NCBI RefSeq assembly: GCF_036320965.1
Contig: NC_092269.1
Location: 27,114,187 to 27,178,186 of the forward strand
DNA from: Panulirus ornatus
Taxonomy: Eukaryota; Arthropoda; Malacostraca; Decapoda; Palinuridae
Direction: 5' to 3'
DNA length: 64,000 nt
The position numbers and the translations under genes are program-made. The number at the start of each line of letters is the position of its first letter. Position 1 is the stretch's first letter. This document shows positions 1 to 11,345 of this stretch, in pieces. A model generated the notes under the pieces. It had not been told where the DNA came from, searched no databases, and saw nothing but the letters and a program-made list of their open reading frames with translations.

Positions 1-82
1 CTCAGGTCAATGCAACAGTACAAAATCCTCCCATACAAACCACTCCATAACAGGCGACCAACGACCAAATTTCTATTTTATT
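1..82. other. Unassigned left-edge sequence
   Basis: This stretch precedes the first Penelope-like fragment and matches neither repeat family recognised in the window. It has no convincing reading frame or motif. Confidence 0.4.
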
Positions 83-187
83 TGAGATGGCATTACTCAA
101 GTCAATAAAATGATCATAGTTTTTAACGTGAATAAACAAGGCATTTGATTCTTGTCCCGTTCTTATACTTTATCTATATTGCTTAAG
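83..187 (-). mobile_element. Penelope-like element fragment P1a (GIY-YIG endonuclease part)
   Basis: On the minus strand this matches the endonuclease-coding part of the PLE copies at 7362-7796 and 13400-13520, including the segment reading NHVKNYDH. It is only ~105 bp. It abuts P1b in the opposite orientation at 187/188, where both copies share the same subregion, so the two form a short inverted repeat. It has no coding capacity of its own. Confidence 0.8.
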
Positions 188-603
188 CCTTGTTTAATCA
201 CGTTAAAAACTATGATCATTGTATTGACTGGAGTAATGCCATCTCAGTTGTTAACTCTAACTCCAGTACCATGAGAAATATATTTGAATCTTCTGTTATC
301 AAATACACAAAGAGTTATAACCTTAATATTAGTGAAGGTCTATACAAACTGGATAGCTTTATTGATGATAAAATTTGTAAAAAATTTCCCTTCTTGCCCA
401 CATAAGTTTATGATACACTCGTTTTCTGTCTTAGACAATCTCTTGTTTATCAAATGGCGTCTTAGCTGCGTCTCTCCGTTGTATATCAACTGACTTATAT
501 TTCTCTCTTGTGTCTCCCCTGATGATGTGATTATTACACGAAAGTGCACTTGGGAGCTTATCGTGTTTCATTTTCCCTCGTGGACTCATAGGAATATATA
601 CAT
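188..603 (+). mobile_element. Penelope-like element fragment P1b (3' end of endonuclease and terminal repeat)
   Basis: The plus-strand fragment encodes the last ~68 residues of the PLE protein (frame 190-405, starting in NHVKNYDH) and continues through the 3' terminal sequence. That sequence includes the hammerhead-like core at 515-555 and the end motif ATAGGAATAT. Compared with sister copies the terminal codons are altered (KKFPFLPT instead of KMISL). It joins the RTE copy L1 around 603 after a few TA repeats. It is a dead fragment. Confidence 0.85.
515..555 (+). ncRNA. Candidate hammerhead ribozyme in PLE terminal repeat (copy 1)
   Basis: The order matches a type I hammerhead. TCCC (515-518) is followed by the core CTGATGA (519-525), a short stem-loop II (526-539), GAAA (540-543), a very short self-complementary stem III GTGCAC (544-549), the cleavage triplet ending TT (550-551), and GGGA (552-555) pairing with TCCC to form stem I. 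Hammerheads with very short stem III are known from PLEs. Stem II is only GUG/CAC with an unpaired U beside the core, so activity in isolation is uncertain. Confidence 0.65.
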
Positions 604-3446
604 AATGGTGAAGAGCTTGTAGATTTATGTGCTGAAAAAGGACTGGTGATCGGGAATACCTACTTTAAAAAGAGATATATACATAAGTATACGTATGTAA
701 GTAGGAGAGATGGCCAGAGAGCGTTATTGGATTACGTGTTAATTGATAGGCGTGCGAAAGAGAGACTTTTGGACGTTAATGTGCTGAGAGGTGCAACTGA
801 AGGGATGTCTGATCATTATCTTGTGGAGGCGAAGAGAAAGATTTGTAGAGGTTTTCAGAAAAGAAGAGAGAATGTTGGGGTGAAAAGAGTGGTGAGAGTA
901 AGTGAGCTTGGGAAGGAGACTTGAGTGAGGAAGTACCAGGAGAGACTGAGTACAGAATGGAAAAAGGTGAGAACAAAGGAGGTAAGGGGAGTGGGGGGAG
1001 GAATGGGATGCATTTAGGGAAGCAGTGATGGCTTGCATAAAAGATGCTTGTGGCATGAGAAGCGTAGGAGGTGGGCAGATTAGAAAGGGTAGTGAGTGGT
1101 AGGATGAAGAGGTAAGATTATTAGTGAAAGAGAAGAGAGAGGCAATTGGACGATTTTTGCATGGAAATAATGCAAATGAATGGGAGATGTATAAAAGAAA
1201 GAGGCAGAAGGTCAAGAGAAAGGTGGAAGAGGTGAAAAGGAGGGCAAATAAGAGTTGGGGTGAGAGAGTATCATTAAATTTTAGGGAGAATAAAAAGATG
1301 TTTTTGGAAGGCGGTAAATAAAATACGTAAGACAAGGGAACAAATGGGAACTTCGGTGAAGGCAGCTAATGGGGAGGTGATAACAAGTAGTGGTGATGTG
1401 AGAAGGAGATGGAGTGAGTATTTTGAAGGTTTGTTGAATGAGTTTGATGATAGAGTGGCAGAAATAGGGTGTTTTGGTCGAGGTGATGTGCAAAGTCAGA
1501 GGGTTAGGGAGATTGATTTGGTAAACAGAGAAGAGGTAGTAAAAACTTTGCGGAAGATGAAAGCCGGGTAGCCAGAGGGTTTTGATGGCATTGCAGTGGA
1601 ATTTATTAAAAAAGGGGGTGACTGTATTGTTGACTGGTTGGTAAGGTTATTTAATGTATGTATGACTCATGGTGAGGTGCCTGAGGATTGGAGGAATGCT
1701 TGCATAGTGCCATTGTACAAAGGCAAAGGGGATACAAGTAAGTGCTCAAATTACAGAGGCATAAGTTTGTTGAGTATTTTTGGGAAATTCTATGGGAGGG
1801 TATTGATTGAGAGGGTGAAGGCATGTACAGAACATCAGATTGGGGAAGAGCAGTGTGGTTTCAGAAGTGGTAGAGGATGTGTGGATCAGGTGTCTGCTTT
1901 GAAGAATGTATGTGAGAAATACTTAGAAAAGCAAATGGATTTGTATGTAGCATTTATGGATCTGGAGAAGGTATATGATAGAGTTGATAGAGGTGCTCTG
2001 TGGAAGGTATTAAGAATATATGGTGTGGGAGGCAAATTGTCAGAAGCAGTGAAAAGTTTTTATCGAGGATGTAAGGCATGTGTACGTGTAGGAGGAGAGG
2101 ATAATGTAGGCTTGCGGCAGGGGTGTGTGATGCCTCCATAATTGTTTAATTTGTTTATGGATGGGGTTGATAGGGAGGTGAATGCAAGAGTTTTGGAAAG
2201 AGTGGCAAGTATGCAGTCTGGCAGTCTGTTGTGGATGAAGGAGCTTGGAAAGTGAGTCAGTTGTTGTTCGCTGATGATACAGCGCTGGTGGCTGATTCGG
2301 GTGAGAAACTGCAGAAGCTAGTGACTGAGTTTGGTAAAGTGTGTGAAAGAAGAAACCTGAGAGTAAATGTGAATAAGAGCAAGGTTATTAGGTACAGTAG
2401 GGTTGAGGGACAAGTCAATTGGGAGGTAAGTTTGAATGGAGAAATACTGGAGGTGTTTTAGATATCTGGGAGTGGATTTGACAGCGGATGGATCCATGGA
2501 AGCAGAAGTGCATCATAGGGTGGGGGAGGGGCCGAAAGTTTTCGGGGCGTTGAAGAATGTGTGGAAGTCGAGAACATTATCTCGGAAAGCAAAAATGAGT
2601 ATATATGAAGGAAGTGTGGTTCCAACAATGTTATAGGGTTGCGAGGCTTGGGCTATGGATAGATTTGTGCGCAGGAGGGTGGATGTGCTGGATATGAGAT
2701 GTTTAAGGACAATATGTGGTGTGAGGTGGTTTGATCGAGTAAGTAATAATAGGGTAAGAGAGATATGTGGTAATACAAAGTGTGTGGTTGAGACAGCAGA
2801 AGAGGGTGTTTTGAAATGGTTTGGTCACATGGAGAGAATGAATGAGGAAAGATTGACGAAGATGATATATGTGTCAGAGGTGGAGGGAACAAGGAGAAGT
2901 GGGAGACCAAATTGGAGGTGGAAAGATGGAGTGAAAAAGATTTTGAGTGATCAGGGCCTGAACATGCAGGAGAGTGAAAAGCGTGCAAGGAGTGAATTGG
3001 AACGATGTGGTATACTGGGGTCGACGTGCTATCAATGGATTGAACGAGGGCATGTGAAGCGTCTGGGGTAAAACATCGAGAGTTCTGTGGGGCCTGGATG
3101 TGGAAAGGGAGCTGTGGTTTCGGTGCATTATTACATAACAGCTAGAGATTGAATGTAAACGAAAGTGGCCTTTGTTGTCTTTTCCTAGCGCTACCTCGCG
3201 CACATGAGGGCGAGGGGTGTCAGGGTGGCGATGGGAGTGAATAAAGGCAGACAGTATGAATTTTGTGCATGTGTATATATGTATATGTCTGTGTGTGTAT
3301 ATATATGTATACGTTGAGATGTATAGGTATGTATATTTGCGTGTGTGGACGTGTATGTATATACATGTGTATGAGGGTGGGTTGGCCATTCTTTCGTCTG
3401 TTTCCTTGCGCGACCTCGCTAACGCGGGAGACAGCGACAAAGCAAA
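604..3446 (+). mobile_element. RTE-like LINE copy L1, 5'-truncated and degenerate
   Basis: The copy starts inside the endonuclease domain (EELVDLC-like region) and runs through the reverse transcriptase to the 3' end at GCGACAAAGC. Domain order is visible across broken frames: endonuclease end with SDH (646-924), linker (1124-1321, 1344-1571), RT fingers and palm (1596-2141), FADD motif (2231-2461) and C-terminal tail (2655-3071). Several stops and frameshifts break it; examples are a TGA near 922, a TAG near 1568 and the loss of [13 protein letters not shown] residues near 2095. It has the long form of the 3' UTR (3072-3446). It is among the more diverged copies here, so probably older. Confidence 0.9.
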
Positions 3447-3584
<138 letters not shown>

Positions 3585-3607
3585 TTTTATCTATTTATTT
3601 TTTTATT

Positions 3608-6600
3608 TTGCTTTGTCGCTGTCTCCCGCGCTTGCGAGGTAGCGCAAGAAAACAGACGAAAGAAATGGCCCAACCCACCCCCATACACAATGTATATACA
3701 TACACGTCCACACACGCAAATATACATACCTATACATCTCAATGTACACATATATATACACACAGACACATACATATATACCCATGAACACAATTCATAC
3801 CGTCTGCCTTTATTCATTTCCATCGCCACCTCGCCACACATGGAATACCATCCCAGTCCCCCCTCATGTGTGCGAGGAAGCACTAGGAAAAGACAACAAA
3901 GGCCCCATTCGTTCACACTCAGTCTCTAGCTGTCATGCAATAATACCCGAAACCACAGCTCCCTTTCCACATCCAGGCCCCACACAACTTTCCATGGTTT
4001 ACCCCAGACGCTTCACATGCCCTGATTCAATCCAGTGACAGCACGTCAACCCCGGTATACCACATCGATCCAATTCACTCTATTCCTTGCCCGCCTTTCA
4101 CCCTCCTGCATGTTCAGGCCCCGATCACACAAAATCTTTTTCACCCCATTTTTCCACCTCCAATTTGGTCTCCCACTTCTCCTCGTTCTCTCCACCTCCG
4201 ACACATATATCCTCTTGGTCAATCTTTCCTCACTCATTCTCTCCATGTGCCCAAACCATTTCAAAACACCCTCTTCTGCTCTCTCAACCACGCCCTTTTT
4301 ATTTCCACACATCTCTCTTACCTTTACATTACTTACTCGATCAAACCACCTCACACCACACATTGTCCTCAAACATCTCATTTCCAGCACATCCACCCTC
4401 CTGCGCACAACTCTATACAGAGCCCACGCCTGGCAACCATACAACATTGTTGGAACCACTATTCCTTCAAACATACCCATTTTTGCTTTCCGAGATAATG
4501 TTCTCGACTTCCAAACATTCTTTAAGGCTCCTAGGATTTTCGCCCCCTCCCCCACCCTATGATTCCCTTCCGCTTCCATGGTTTCATCCGCTGCCAGATC
4601 CACTCCCAGATATCTAAAACACTTTACTTCCTCCAGTTTTTCTCCATTCAAACTTACCTCCCAATTGACTTGACCCTCAACCCTACTGCACCTAATAACC
4701 TTGCTCTTATTCACATTTACTCTTAACTTTCTTCTTTCACACACTTTACCAAACTCAGTCACCAGCTTCTGCAGTTTCTCACAGGAATCAGCCACCAGCG
4801 CTGTATCATCAGCGAACAAAAACTGACTCACTTCCCAAGCTCTCTCATCCACAACAGACTTCATACTTGCCCCTCTTTCCAAAACTCCTGCATTCACCTC
4901 CCTAACAACTCCATCCATAAACAAATTAAACAACCATGGAGACATCACACACCCCTGCCGCAAGCCTACATTCACTGAAAACCAATCACTTTCCTCTTCC
5001 TACACGTAGACATGCCTTTCATCCTCGATAAAAACTTTTCACTGCTTCTAACAACTTGCCTCCCACACCATATATTCTTAATACCTTCCACAGAGCATCT
5101 CTATCAACTCTCTCATATGCCTTCTCCAGATCCATAAATGCTACATACAAATCCATTTGCTTTTCTAAGTATTTCTCACATACATTCTTCAAAGCAAACA
5201 CCTGATCCACACATCCTCTACCACTTCTGAAACCACACTGCTCTTCCCCAATCTGATGCTCTGTACATGCCTTCACCCTCTCAATTAATACCCTCCCATA
5301 TAATTTACCAGTAATACTCAACAAACTTATACCTCTGTAATTTGAGCACTCACTCTTATCCCCTTTGCCTTTGTACAGTGGCACTATGCACGCATTCCGC
5401 CAATCCTCAGGCACCTCACCATGAGTCATACATACATTAAATAACCTTACCAACCAGTCAACAATACAGTCACCCCCTTTTTTAATAAATTCAACTGCAA
5501 TACCATCCAAACCTGCTGCCTTGCCGGCTTTCATCTTCCGCAAAGCTTTTACTACCTCTTCTCTGTTTACCAAATCATTTTCCCTAACCCTCTCACTTTG
5601 CACACCCCCTCGACCAAAACACCCTATATCTGCCACTCTATCATCAAACACATTCAACAAACCTTCAAAATACTCACTCCATCTCCTTCTCACATCACTA
5701 CTACTTGTTATCACCTCCCCATTTGCGCCCTTCACCGAAGTTCCCATTTGCTCCCTTGTCTTACGCACTTAATGACCTCCTTCCAGAACATCTTTTGATT
5801 CTCCCTAAAATCTAATGATACTCTCTCACACCAACTCTCATTTCCCCTCTTTTTCACCTCTTGCACCTTTCTCTTGACCTTCTCTCTCTTTCTTTTATCC
5901 ATCTTCCACTGAATTTCATTTTTTCACTGCAAAAATCGTTCAAATGCCTCTCTCTTCTCTTTCACCAATAATCTTACTTCTTCATCCCACCACTCACTAC
6001 CCTTTCTAATCAACCCACCTCACACGCGTCTCATGCCACTAGCATCTTTTGCGCAATCCATCACTGATTCCCTAAATACATCCCATTCCCCCGCCACTCC
6101 CCTTACTTCCATTGTTCTCACCTTTTTCCATTCTGTACTTAGTCTCGCCTGGTACTTCCTCATACAAGTCTCCTTCCCAAGCTCATTTACTGTCACCACC
6201 CTCTTCACCCCAACATGCACTCTTCTTTTATGAAAACCCCTACAAATCTTCACCTTAGCCTCCACAAGATAATGATCAGACATCCCTCCAGTTGCACCTC
6301 TTAGCATATGAACATCCAACAGTCTCTCTTTCGCGCGCTTGTCAATTAACACGTAATCCAATAACGCTCTCTGGCCATCTCTCCTACTTACATACGTATA
6401 CTTATGTATATCTCGCTTTTTAAACCAGGTATTCCCAATCACCAGTCCTTTTTCAGCACATAAATCTACAAGCTCTTCACTATTTCCATTTACAACACTG
6501 AACACTCCATGTATACCAATTATTCCCTCAACTGCCACATTACTCACCTTAGCATTCAAATCACCCATCACTATAACCCTGTCTCGTGCATCCAAACCAC

Positions 6601-7066
6601 TAACACACTCATTCATCCGCTCCCAAAACACTTGCCTCTCATGATCTTTCTTCTCATGCCCAGGTGCACATGCACCAATAATCACCCATCTCTCTCCATT
6701 AACTTTCAGTTTTACCCATATTAATCGAGAATTTACTTTCTTACATTCTATCACATACTCCCACAACTCCTGTTTCAGAAGTACTGCTACTCCTTCCCTT
6801 GCTCTTGTCCTCTCACTAACCCCTGACTTTACTCCTAAGACATTCCCAAACCACTCTTCCCCTTTACCCTTGAGCTTCGTTTCACTCAGAGCCAAAACAT
6901 CCAGGTTCCTTTCTTCAAACATACTACCTATCTCTCCTTTTTTCACATCTTGGTTACATCCACACACATTTAGACACCCCAGTCTGAGTCTACGAGGAGG
7001 ATGAGCACTCCCCGCGTGACTCCTTCTGTTTCCCATTTTTTAGAAAGTTAAGATTACAAAGAGGAG
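3608..7066 (-). mobile_element. RTE-like LINE copy L2, nearly full length, disrupted ORF
   Basis: On the minus strand the ORF starts at 7036 (MGNRRSHAG) and the frame stays open to 6020, covering the whole endonuclease: LNVCG, SETK, GDLNAKV and SDH are all present. The RT part continues at 5768-5019 ([14 protein letters not shown]) and 4975-4046 ([12 protein letters not shown]). Breaks lie near 6020, near 5772 (an in-frame stop where other copies read a KEVNKVRK-type segment) and near 5000, where two bases are lost in the EESDWFS region. The 3' UTR is the long form (3608-4035). The 5' end stops in TA repeats about 30 bp upstream of the start codon, so the leader is truncated. Confidence 0.92.
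6020..7036 (-). pseudogene. APE-type endonuclease domain of RTE copy L2
   Basis: This 338-codon open segment is the N-terminal third of the RTE polyprotein. Such endonucleases nick the target DNA to prime reverse transcription. Seen directly: LNVCG near residue 23, the catalytic-type glutamate in LSETK near 52-55, a GACAPG segment where L17 has [15 protein letters not shown] near 155-163, and MSDHYLV near 252-258. The core is intact apart from the Y-to-C change in GAYAPG, which may matter because that tyrosine is conserved in the other copies. The frame ends prematurely, so no complete protein can be made from this copy. Confidence 0.85.
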
Positions 7067-7067
7067 A

Positions 7068-7145
<78 letters not shown>
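7067..7145. repeat. (TA)n microsatellite
   Basis: About 77 bp of TA dinucleotides lie between the 5' end of L2 and the 3' end of the left PLE arm. Confidence 0.97.
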
Positions 7146-7149
<4 letters not shown>

Positions 7150-7218
7150 AAGGATCACAATTTTGCGCGTGATCAAGATATTCCTATGAGTCCACGGGGA
7201 AAATGAAACAAGAAAAGT

Positions 7219-7258
7219 TCCCGAGTGCACTTTTGTGTAATAATCACATCATCATGAG
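7219..7258 (-). ncRNA. Degenerate hammerhead-like site (PLE 3' repeat of P2-left)
   Basis: Aligned to the intact sites, the core C is replaced (ATGATGA instead of CTGATGA), the GAAA box reads AAAA, and the stem I partner is GAGA rather than GGGA. These hit catalytic positions, so this copy is predicted inactive. Confidence 0.6.
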
Positions 7259-7361
7259 AGACACAAGAGAGAAATATAACAGTCAGTTGATATACATCGA
7301 AGAGACGAAGCTAGGACGCCATTTGGTAAACATGTGATTGTCCAAAACATACAACGAGCGT

Positions 7362-7796
7362 TCATAAACTTATCATTTTACAAATCTTATCAACAATAAA
7401 GTTATCTAATTTGTACAGAACATCACTAATATTAAGATTACAATTCTTTGTGTATCTAATAATAGAAGATTCAATGATATTTCTCTTGGTAATAGAGTTA
7501 GAGTTAACAACTGAGATGGCGTTACTCCAGTCAATACAATGATCATAGTTTTTAACATGATTAAACAAGGCATTTGATTCTTGTCCTGTTCTTATACTAT
7601 ATTTATGTTGCTTAAGTCTAACAGAAAGATCCTTACCAGTCTGACCAACATAAAATTTATCACAGTTTCCACAAGGAGCTTTATTGATGCAACCAAGAGA
7701 ATTTTCTGGTGAATTCCTGATTAAGATATTCTTTATAGTATTATTGTTGCTAAAGGCAACATTTACATTAAAGGATTTAAGCAACATGGAAAGCAA
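7362..7796 (-). pseudogene. GIY-YIG endonuclease domain of P2-left, out of frame with the RT
   Basis: This 144-codon segment is the C-terminal PLE endonuclease. It has the GCI-K, CGNC and YVGQTGK segments followed by SVRLKQH, the usual GIY-YIG order with a CxxC between the two halves. The tyrosine of the first half is replaced (CINK where sister copies read CIYK). With the 31-bp deletion just upstream, the endonuclease is both disconnected and probably defective. Family knowledge: this domain nicks the target DNA for PLE insertion. Confidence 0.85.
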
Positions 7797-9685
7797 AGTG
7801 AAATGGTGTCAATGGGAGGTTTGGGCTCAACTCTATAAAATGATTTCTTTGCTAACTTAAGGGATTTATCAATGAAAGATCTAGGGTACTTTAACTTAGA
7901 TCCAATAGAATATATCTTTTCAAACTCATCATCAATAAACTCTGGACTGTAAATACGTAATGCTCTTGTGAATATAGATTGAAATGATGATAATTTAACT
8001 CTGTCATGTTGAGATGAGTAATAATGGATATATGAGCATACACTGGTGTGTTTTCTGTATATGCTAAACTTAAACTTGTTTCTTTGTCTATGGATCATGC
8101 AATCTAAAAACGGTAACACACCATTATTTTCATTTTCTACAGTAAATTTGATGGATGGTACTAAATTGTTAAGTAAGGGGAGAAATGTTTGTAAATTTTC
8201 ATTTGTTGGCCAAACACAAAGAACATCATCTACATACCTAAACCAAATTGCATTAGAAGGTAAGATATCCTTTAGTAATTTTGTTTCAAAAAATTCCATA
8301 TAAAGATTATTTAGTACTGGTGAAAGAGGGTTACCCATTGCCATACCAAATTTCTGAGGATGATAATCTCCATTAAATTGAAATACACAGTCTTTTATAC
8401 ACAATTTTATCAGTTCAGTGAAATTAGACTTTGAAACAGGTAAATGAATATCATCCAAGACATCAAATAAATATTCTAAAAGGTCATCAACTGGAACTTT
8501 AGTGAAAAGTGAAGAAACATCAAAGCTAACTAGTTTGAAATCAAAATTAGTATTGATATTGTTTAGCTTGTTGACTAAATCTACATTGTTCATGATATTA
8601 GAATTTGATACCTTACCCACTAAAGGGCTTAGCAAGGAAACTAACCATTTTGATAATTTATATGTGATGGAGCCTACTGAACTCACTATAGGTCTTGCTA
8701 GAAAATTATGTTTATGTGTTTTGATAAATCCATACGTATATGGCAATGAAGGGGACAAAGATGACAAATTTTTGATAAGAGAAATGTTACCTTTCAACAA
8801 CAACTTCAATTCTTTATTGAAGTGAGAATTAACTGCTTCTAAGGGATTTTTACTGAGATTAGAATATGTTGTGTTATCATTTAGAAGATCATTCATTTTA
8901 GATAGATAGTTACTTTTGTCTAAAATCACAACAGTGTTAGCCTTATCTGCTTTAGTAATATGTATATCCTTGTCTTTTTTCAAGTTGTTAATAGCTCTTA
9001 TGAATCTTTTAGTGCAATTAGCTTCCACTGGTTTTGACAAACTGGCATACACTAAACCCTTGCAAATACTAATATCATCATTACTTAAATTACTGTATTT
9101 TTCTAAATTACGAAAAGACTTTGTGACATCAACACAGCTGGCTTCTCTGTTAGAGCACACAAAACTTAAACCATAGCCTAATGCACACAAGGAATCTTTA
9201 TCTAGTTGTTTATTAGACAGGTTTACCACAAAAGATGGGTTAGTGTTCTTGGTCCAGTCGCTGTTTTCAATAAGATGGTTCAACTTACTATTTAGTGACA
9301 CTTGTAGCCTATTGCGTTCTTTCCTTAATTCATCATAGCAATAGTCTAAAATCCGGTTCTTCCAGTGTGTCGGTGTTGTCATTTGAAAGGCACGTTTCTT
9401 CTCTCTTGAAATGCGAAAAGCCTCTTCCATTTCAAGTTTCTTTAATTCAATATTTTTCTTTAAAATAATATTTTGAAATTGGTCAAATGGTCGACCAGAC
9501 ATCTGCAACAAACGTTGAGGTCGGACAGATCTTGGCATCACTTGTTCATCAAGGAATTTCCTAAGGAATTCAAATCGTAACTTCAGTTGGTGAGCCTTGA
9601 TTAGCGATTTGGAGAAAGCAGTAACGAAAGGAGAAAGTCCAGGACAGCTTGTAGAGAAGTAATAGAAGAGCAGTGTGGAATCCAT
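7763..9685 (-). pseudogene. Penelope-type reverse transcriptase of P2-left
   Basis: The start is placed at the ATG at 9685 (MDSTLLFYY). The frame is open further upstream, but only through the terminal repeat and ribozyme site. About 640 codons are open. Seen: a basic N-terminal region, TKADKANTVV, ARPIVSSVGSITYKLSKWL (the RPI-S-G-TY block typical of Penelope RT), LVSFDVSSLFTKVP, MAMGNPLSPVLNNL and the catalytic FRYVDDVLCVW near residues 482-492. It then runs out of frame at the 31-bp deletion near 7805, ending in a short unrelated tail. The polymerase domain looks intact, making this the best PLE RT in the window. Confidence 0.88.
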
Positions 9686-10489
9686 GTTGGAAAGGATCAC
9701 AATTTTGTGCGTGATCAAGATGTTCCTATGAGTCCAAGGGGAAAATGAAACACGAAAAGTTCCCAAGTGCACTTTCGTGTAATAATCACATCATCAGGGG
9801 AGACACAAGAGAGAAATATAACAGTCAGTTGATGTACATCGATGAGACGAAGCTAGGACGCCATTTGGTAAACATGTGATTGTCCAAAACATACAACGAG
9901 CGTTCATAAACTTATCATTTTACAAATCTTATCAACAATAAAGTTTTCTAATTTGTACAGACCATCACTACTATTAAGATTATAATTCTTTGTGTATTTA
10001 ATAATAGAAGATTCAATGATATTTCTCTTGGTAATACAGTTCGAGTTAACAACTGAGATGGCGTTACTCCAGTCAATACAATGATCATAGTTTTTAACAT
10101 GATTAAACAAGGCATTTGATTCTTGTCCTGTTCTTATAATATATTTATGTTGCTTAAGTCTAACAGAAAGATCCTTACCAGTCTGACCAATTTAAAATTT
10201 ATTACAGTTTCCACAAGGAACTTTATAGATGCAACCAAGAGAATTTTCTGGTGAATTTCTGATTAAGATATTCTTTATAGTATTATTGTTGCTAAAGGCA
10301 ACATTTACATTAAAGGATTTAAGCAACATGGGAAGGAAAGTGAAATTATTATCAAAAGGGAGAACTAAAAGATTCTTGGTGTCAATGGGAGGTTTGGGCT
10401 CAACTCTATAAAATGATTTCTTTGCTGACTTAAGGGATTTATCAATGAAAGATCTAGGGTACTTTAACTTAGATCCAATAGAATATATC
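9686..10489 (-). repeat. Upstream partial PLE copy (pLTR-like) of P2-left
   Basis: This is the 3' end of a second PLE unit lying directly upstream of the complete one. It contains endonuclease codons 10489-9904, with a stop inside the YVG region (TAA where others read tyrosine), followed by the terminal sequence leading into the start codon at 9685. Penelope elements commonly carry such a partial copy, called a pLTR. Confidence 0.85.
9761..9801 (-). ncRNA. Candidate hammerhead ribozyme upstream of P2-left RT
   Basis: On the minus strand: TCCC, CTGATGA, a 14-nt stem-loop II, GAAA, GTGCAC, TT, GGGA, all in the same 41-nt spacing as copy 1. It lies ~75 bp upstream of the proposed start codon, in the pLTR. 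Confidence 0.65.
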
Positions 10490-11345
10490 CTAAGGGCATT
10501 ACGTATTTGCAGTCCAGAGTTTATTGATGATGAGTTTGAGAAGATATATTCTATTGGATCTAAGTTAAAGTACCCTAGATCTTTCATTGATAAATCCCTT
10601 AAGTTAGTAAAGAAATCATTTTATAGAGTTGAGCCCAAACCTCCCATTGACACCAAGAATCTTTTAGTTCTCCCTTTTGATAATAATTTCACTTTCCTTC
10701 CCATGTTGCTTAAATCCTTTAATGTAAATGTTGCCTTTAGCAACAATAATACTATAAAGAATATCTTAATCAGGAATTCACCAGAAAATTCTCTTGGTTG
10801 CATCTATAAAGTTCCTTGTGGAAACTGTAATAAATTTTAAATTGGTCAGACTGGTAAGGATCTTTCTGTTAGACTTAAGCAACATAAATATATTATAAGA
10901 ACAGGACAAGAATCAAATGCCTTGTTTAATCATGTTAAAAACTATGATCATTGTATTGACTGGAGTAACGCCATCTCAGTTGTTAACTCGAACTGTATTA
11001 CCAAGAGAAATATCATTGAATCTTCTATTATTAAATACACAAAGAATTATAATCTTAATAGTAGTGATGGTCTGTACAAATTAGAAAACTTTATTGTTGA
11101 TAAGATTTGTAAAATGATAAGTTTATGAACGCTCGTTGTATGTTTTGGACAATCACATGTTTACCAAATGGCGTCCTATCTCCGTCTCTTCGATGTATAT
11201 CAACTGACTGTTATTTTCTCTCTTGTGTCTCCCCTGATGATGTGATTATTACACGAAAGTGTACTTGGGAACTTTTCGAGTTTCATTTTCCCCGTGGACT
11301 TATAGGAATATCTTGATCACGCACAAAATTGTGATCCTTTCCAAC
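10490..11345 (+). repeat. Upstream partial PLE copy (pLTR-like) of P2-right
   Basis: Endonuclease codons up to 11128 with the same TAA in the YVG region (near 10838) as the left partial copy, then the terminal sequence. The shared stop shows that the two partial copies descend from one sequence by inverted duplication. It begins 53 bp further 5' in the element than the left arm does, so 10490-10542 is an unpaired loop. Confidence 0.85.
11230..11270 (+). ncRNA. Candidate hammerhead ribozyme upstream of P2-right RT
   Basis: TCCC, CTGATGA (11234-11240), stem-loop II, GAAA (11255-11258), stem III GTGTAC, TT, GGGA (11267-11270). All core positions are conserved. Stem III differs by one base from copy 1 but its outer pairs are kept. 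Confidence 0.65.

Larger units (their letters stand above)
7146..10489 (-). mobile_element. Penelope-like element P2-left (minus arm of a large inverted repeat)
   Basis: Read on the minus strand this is the classic PLE layout. A partial upstream copy (endonuclease 3' end and terminal repeat, 10489-9686) is followed by a complete unit: start codon at 9685, reverse transcriptase to ~7806, endonuclease to 7362, and the 3' terminal repeat to 7146. Hammerhead-like sites occur upstream (9761-9801) and downstream (7219-7258, mutated). The reverse transcriptase frame is uninterrupted. A 31-bp deletion near 7805 shifts the frame into the endonuclease. It ends at 10489, where it abuts the plus-strand arm. 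Confidence 0.92.

Noticed and set aside
9686..11345. LTR retrotransposon or DNA transposon with terminal inverted repeats centred on 10490
   Set aside because: The inverted arms contain PLE RT and GIY-YIG sequence, with no integrase, gag or transposase. It is an inverted pair of Penelope-like units.
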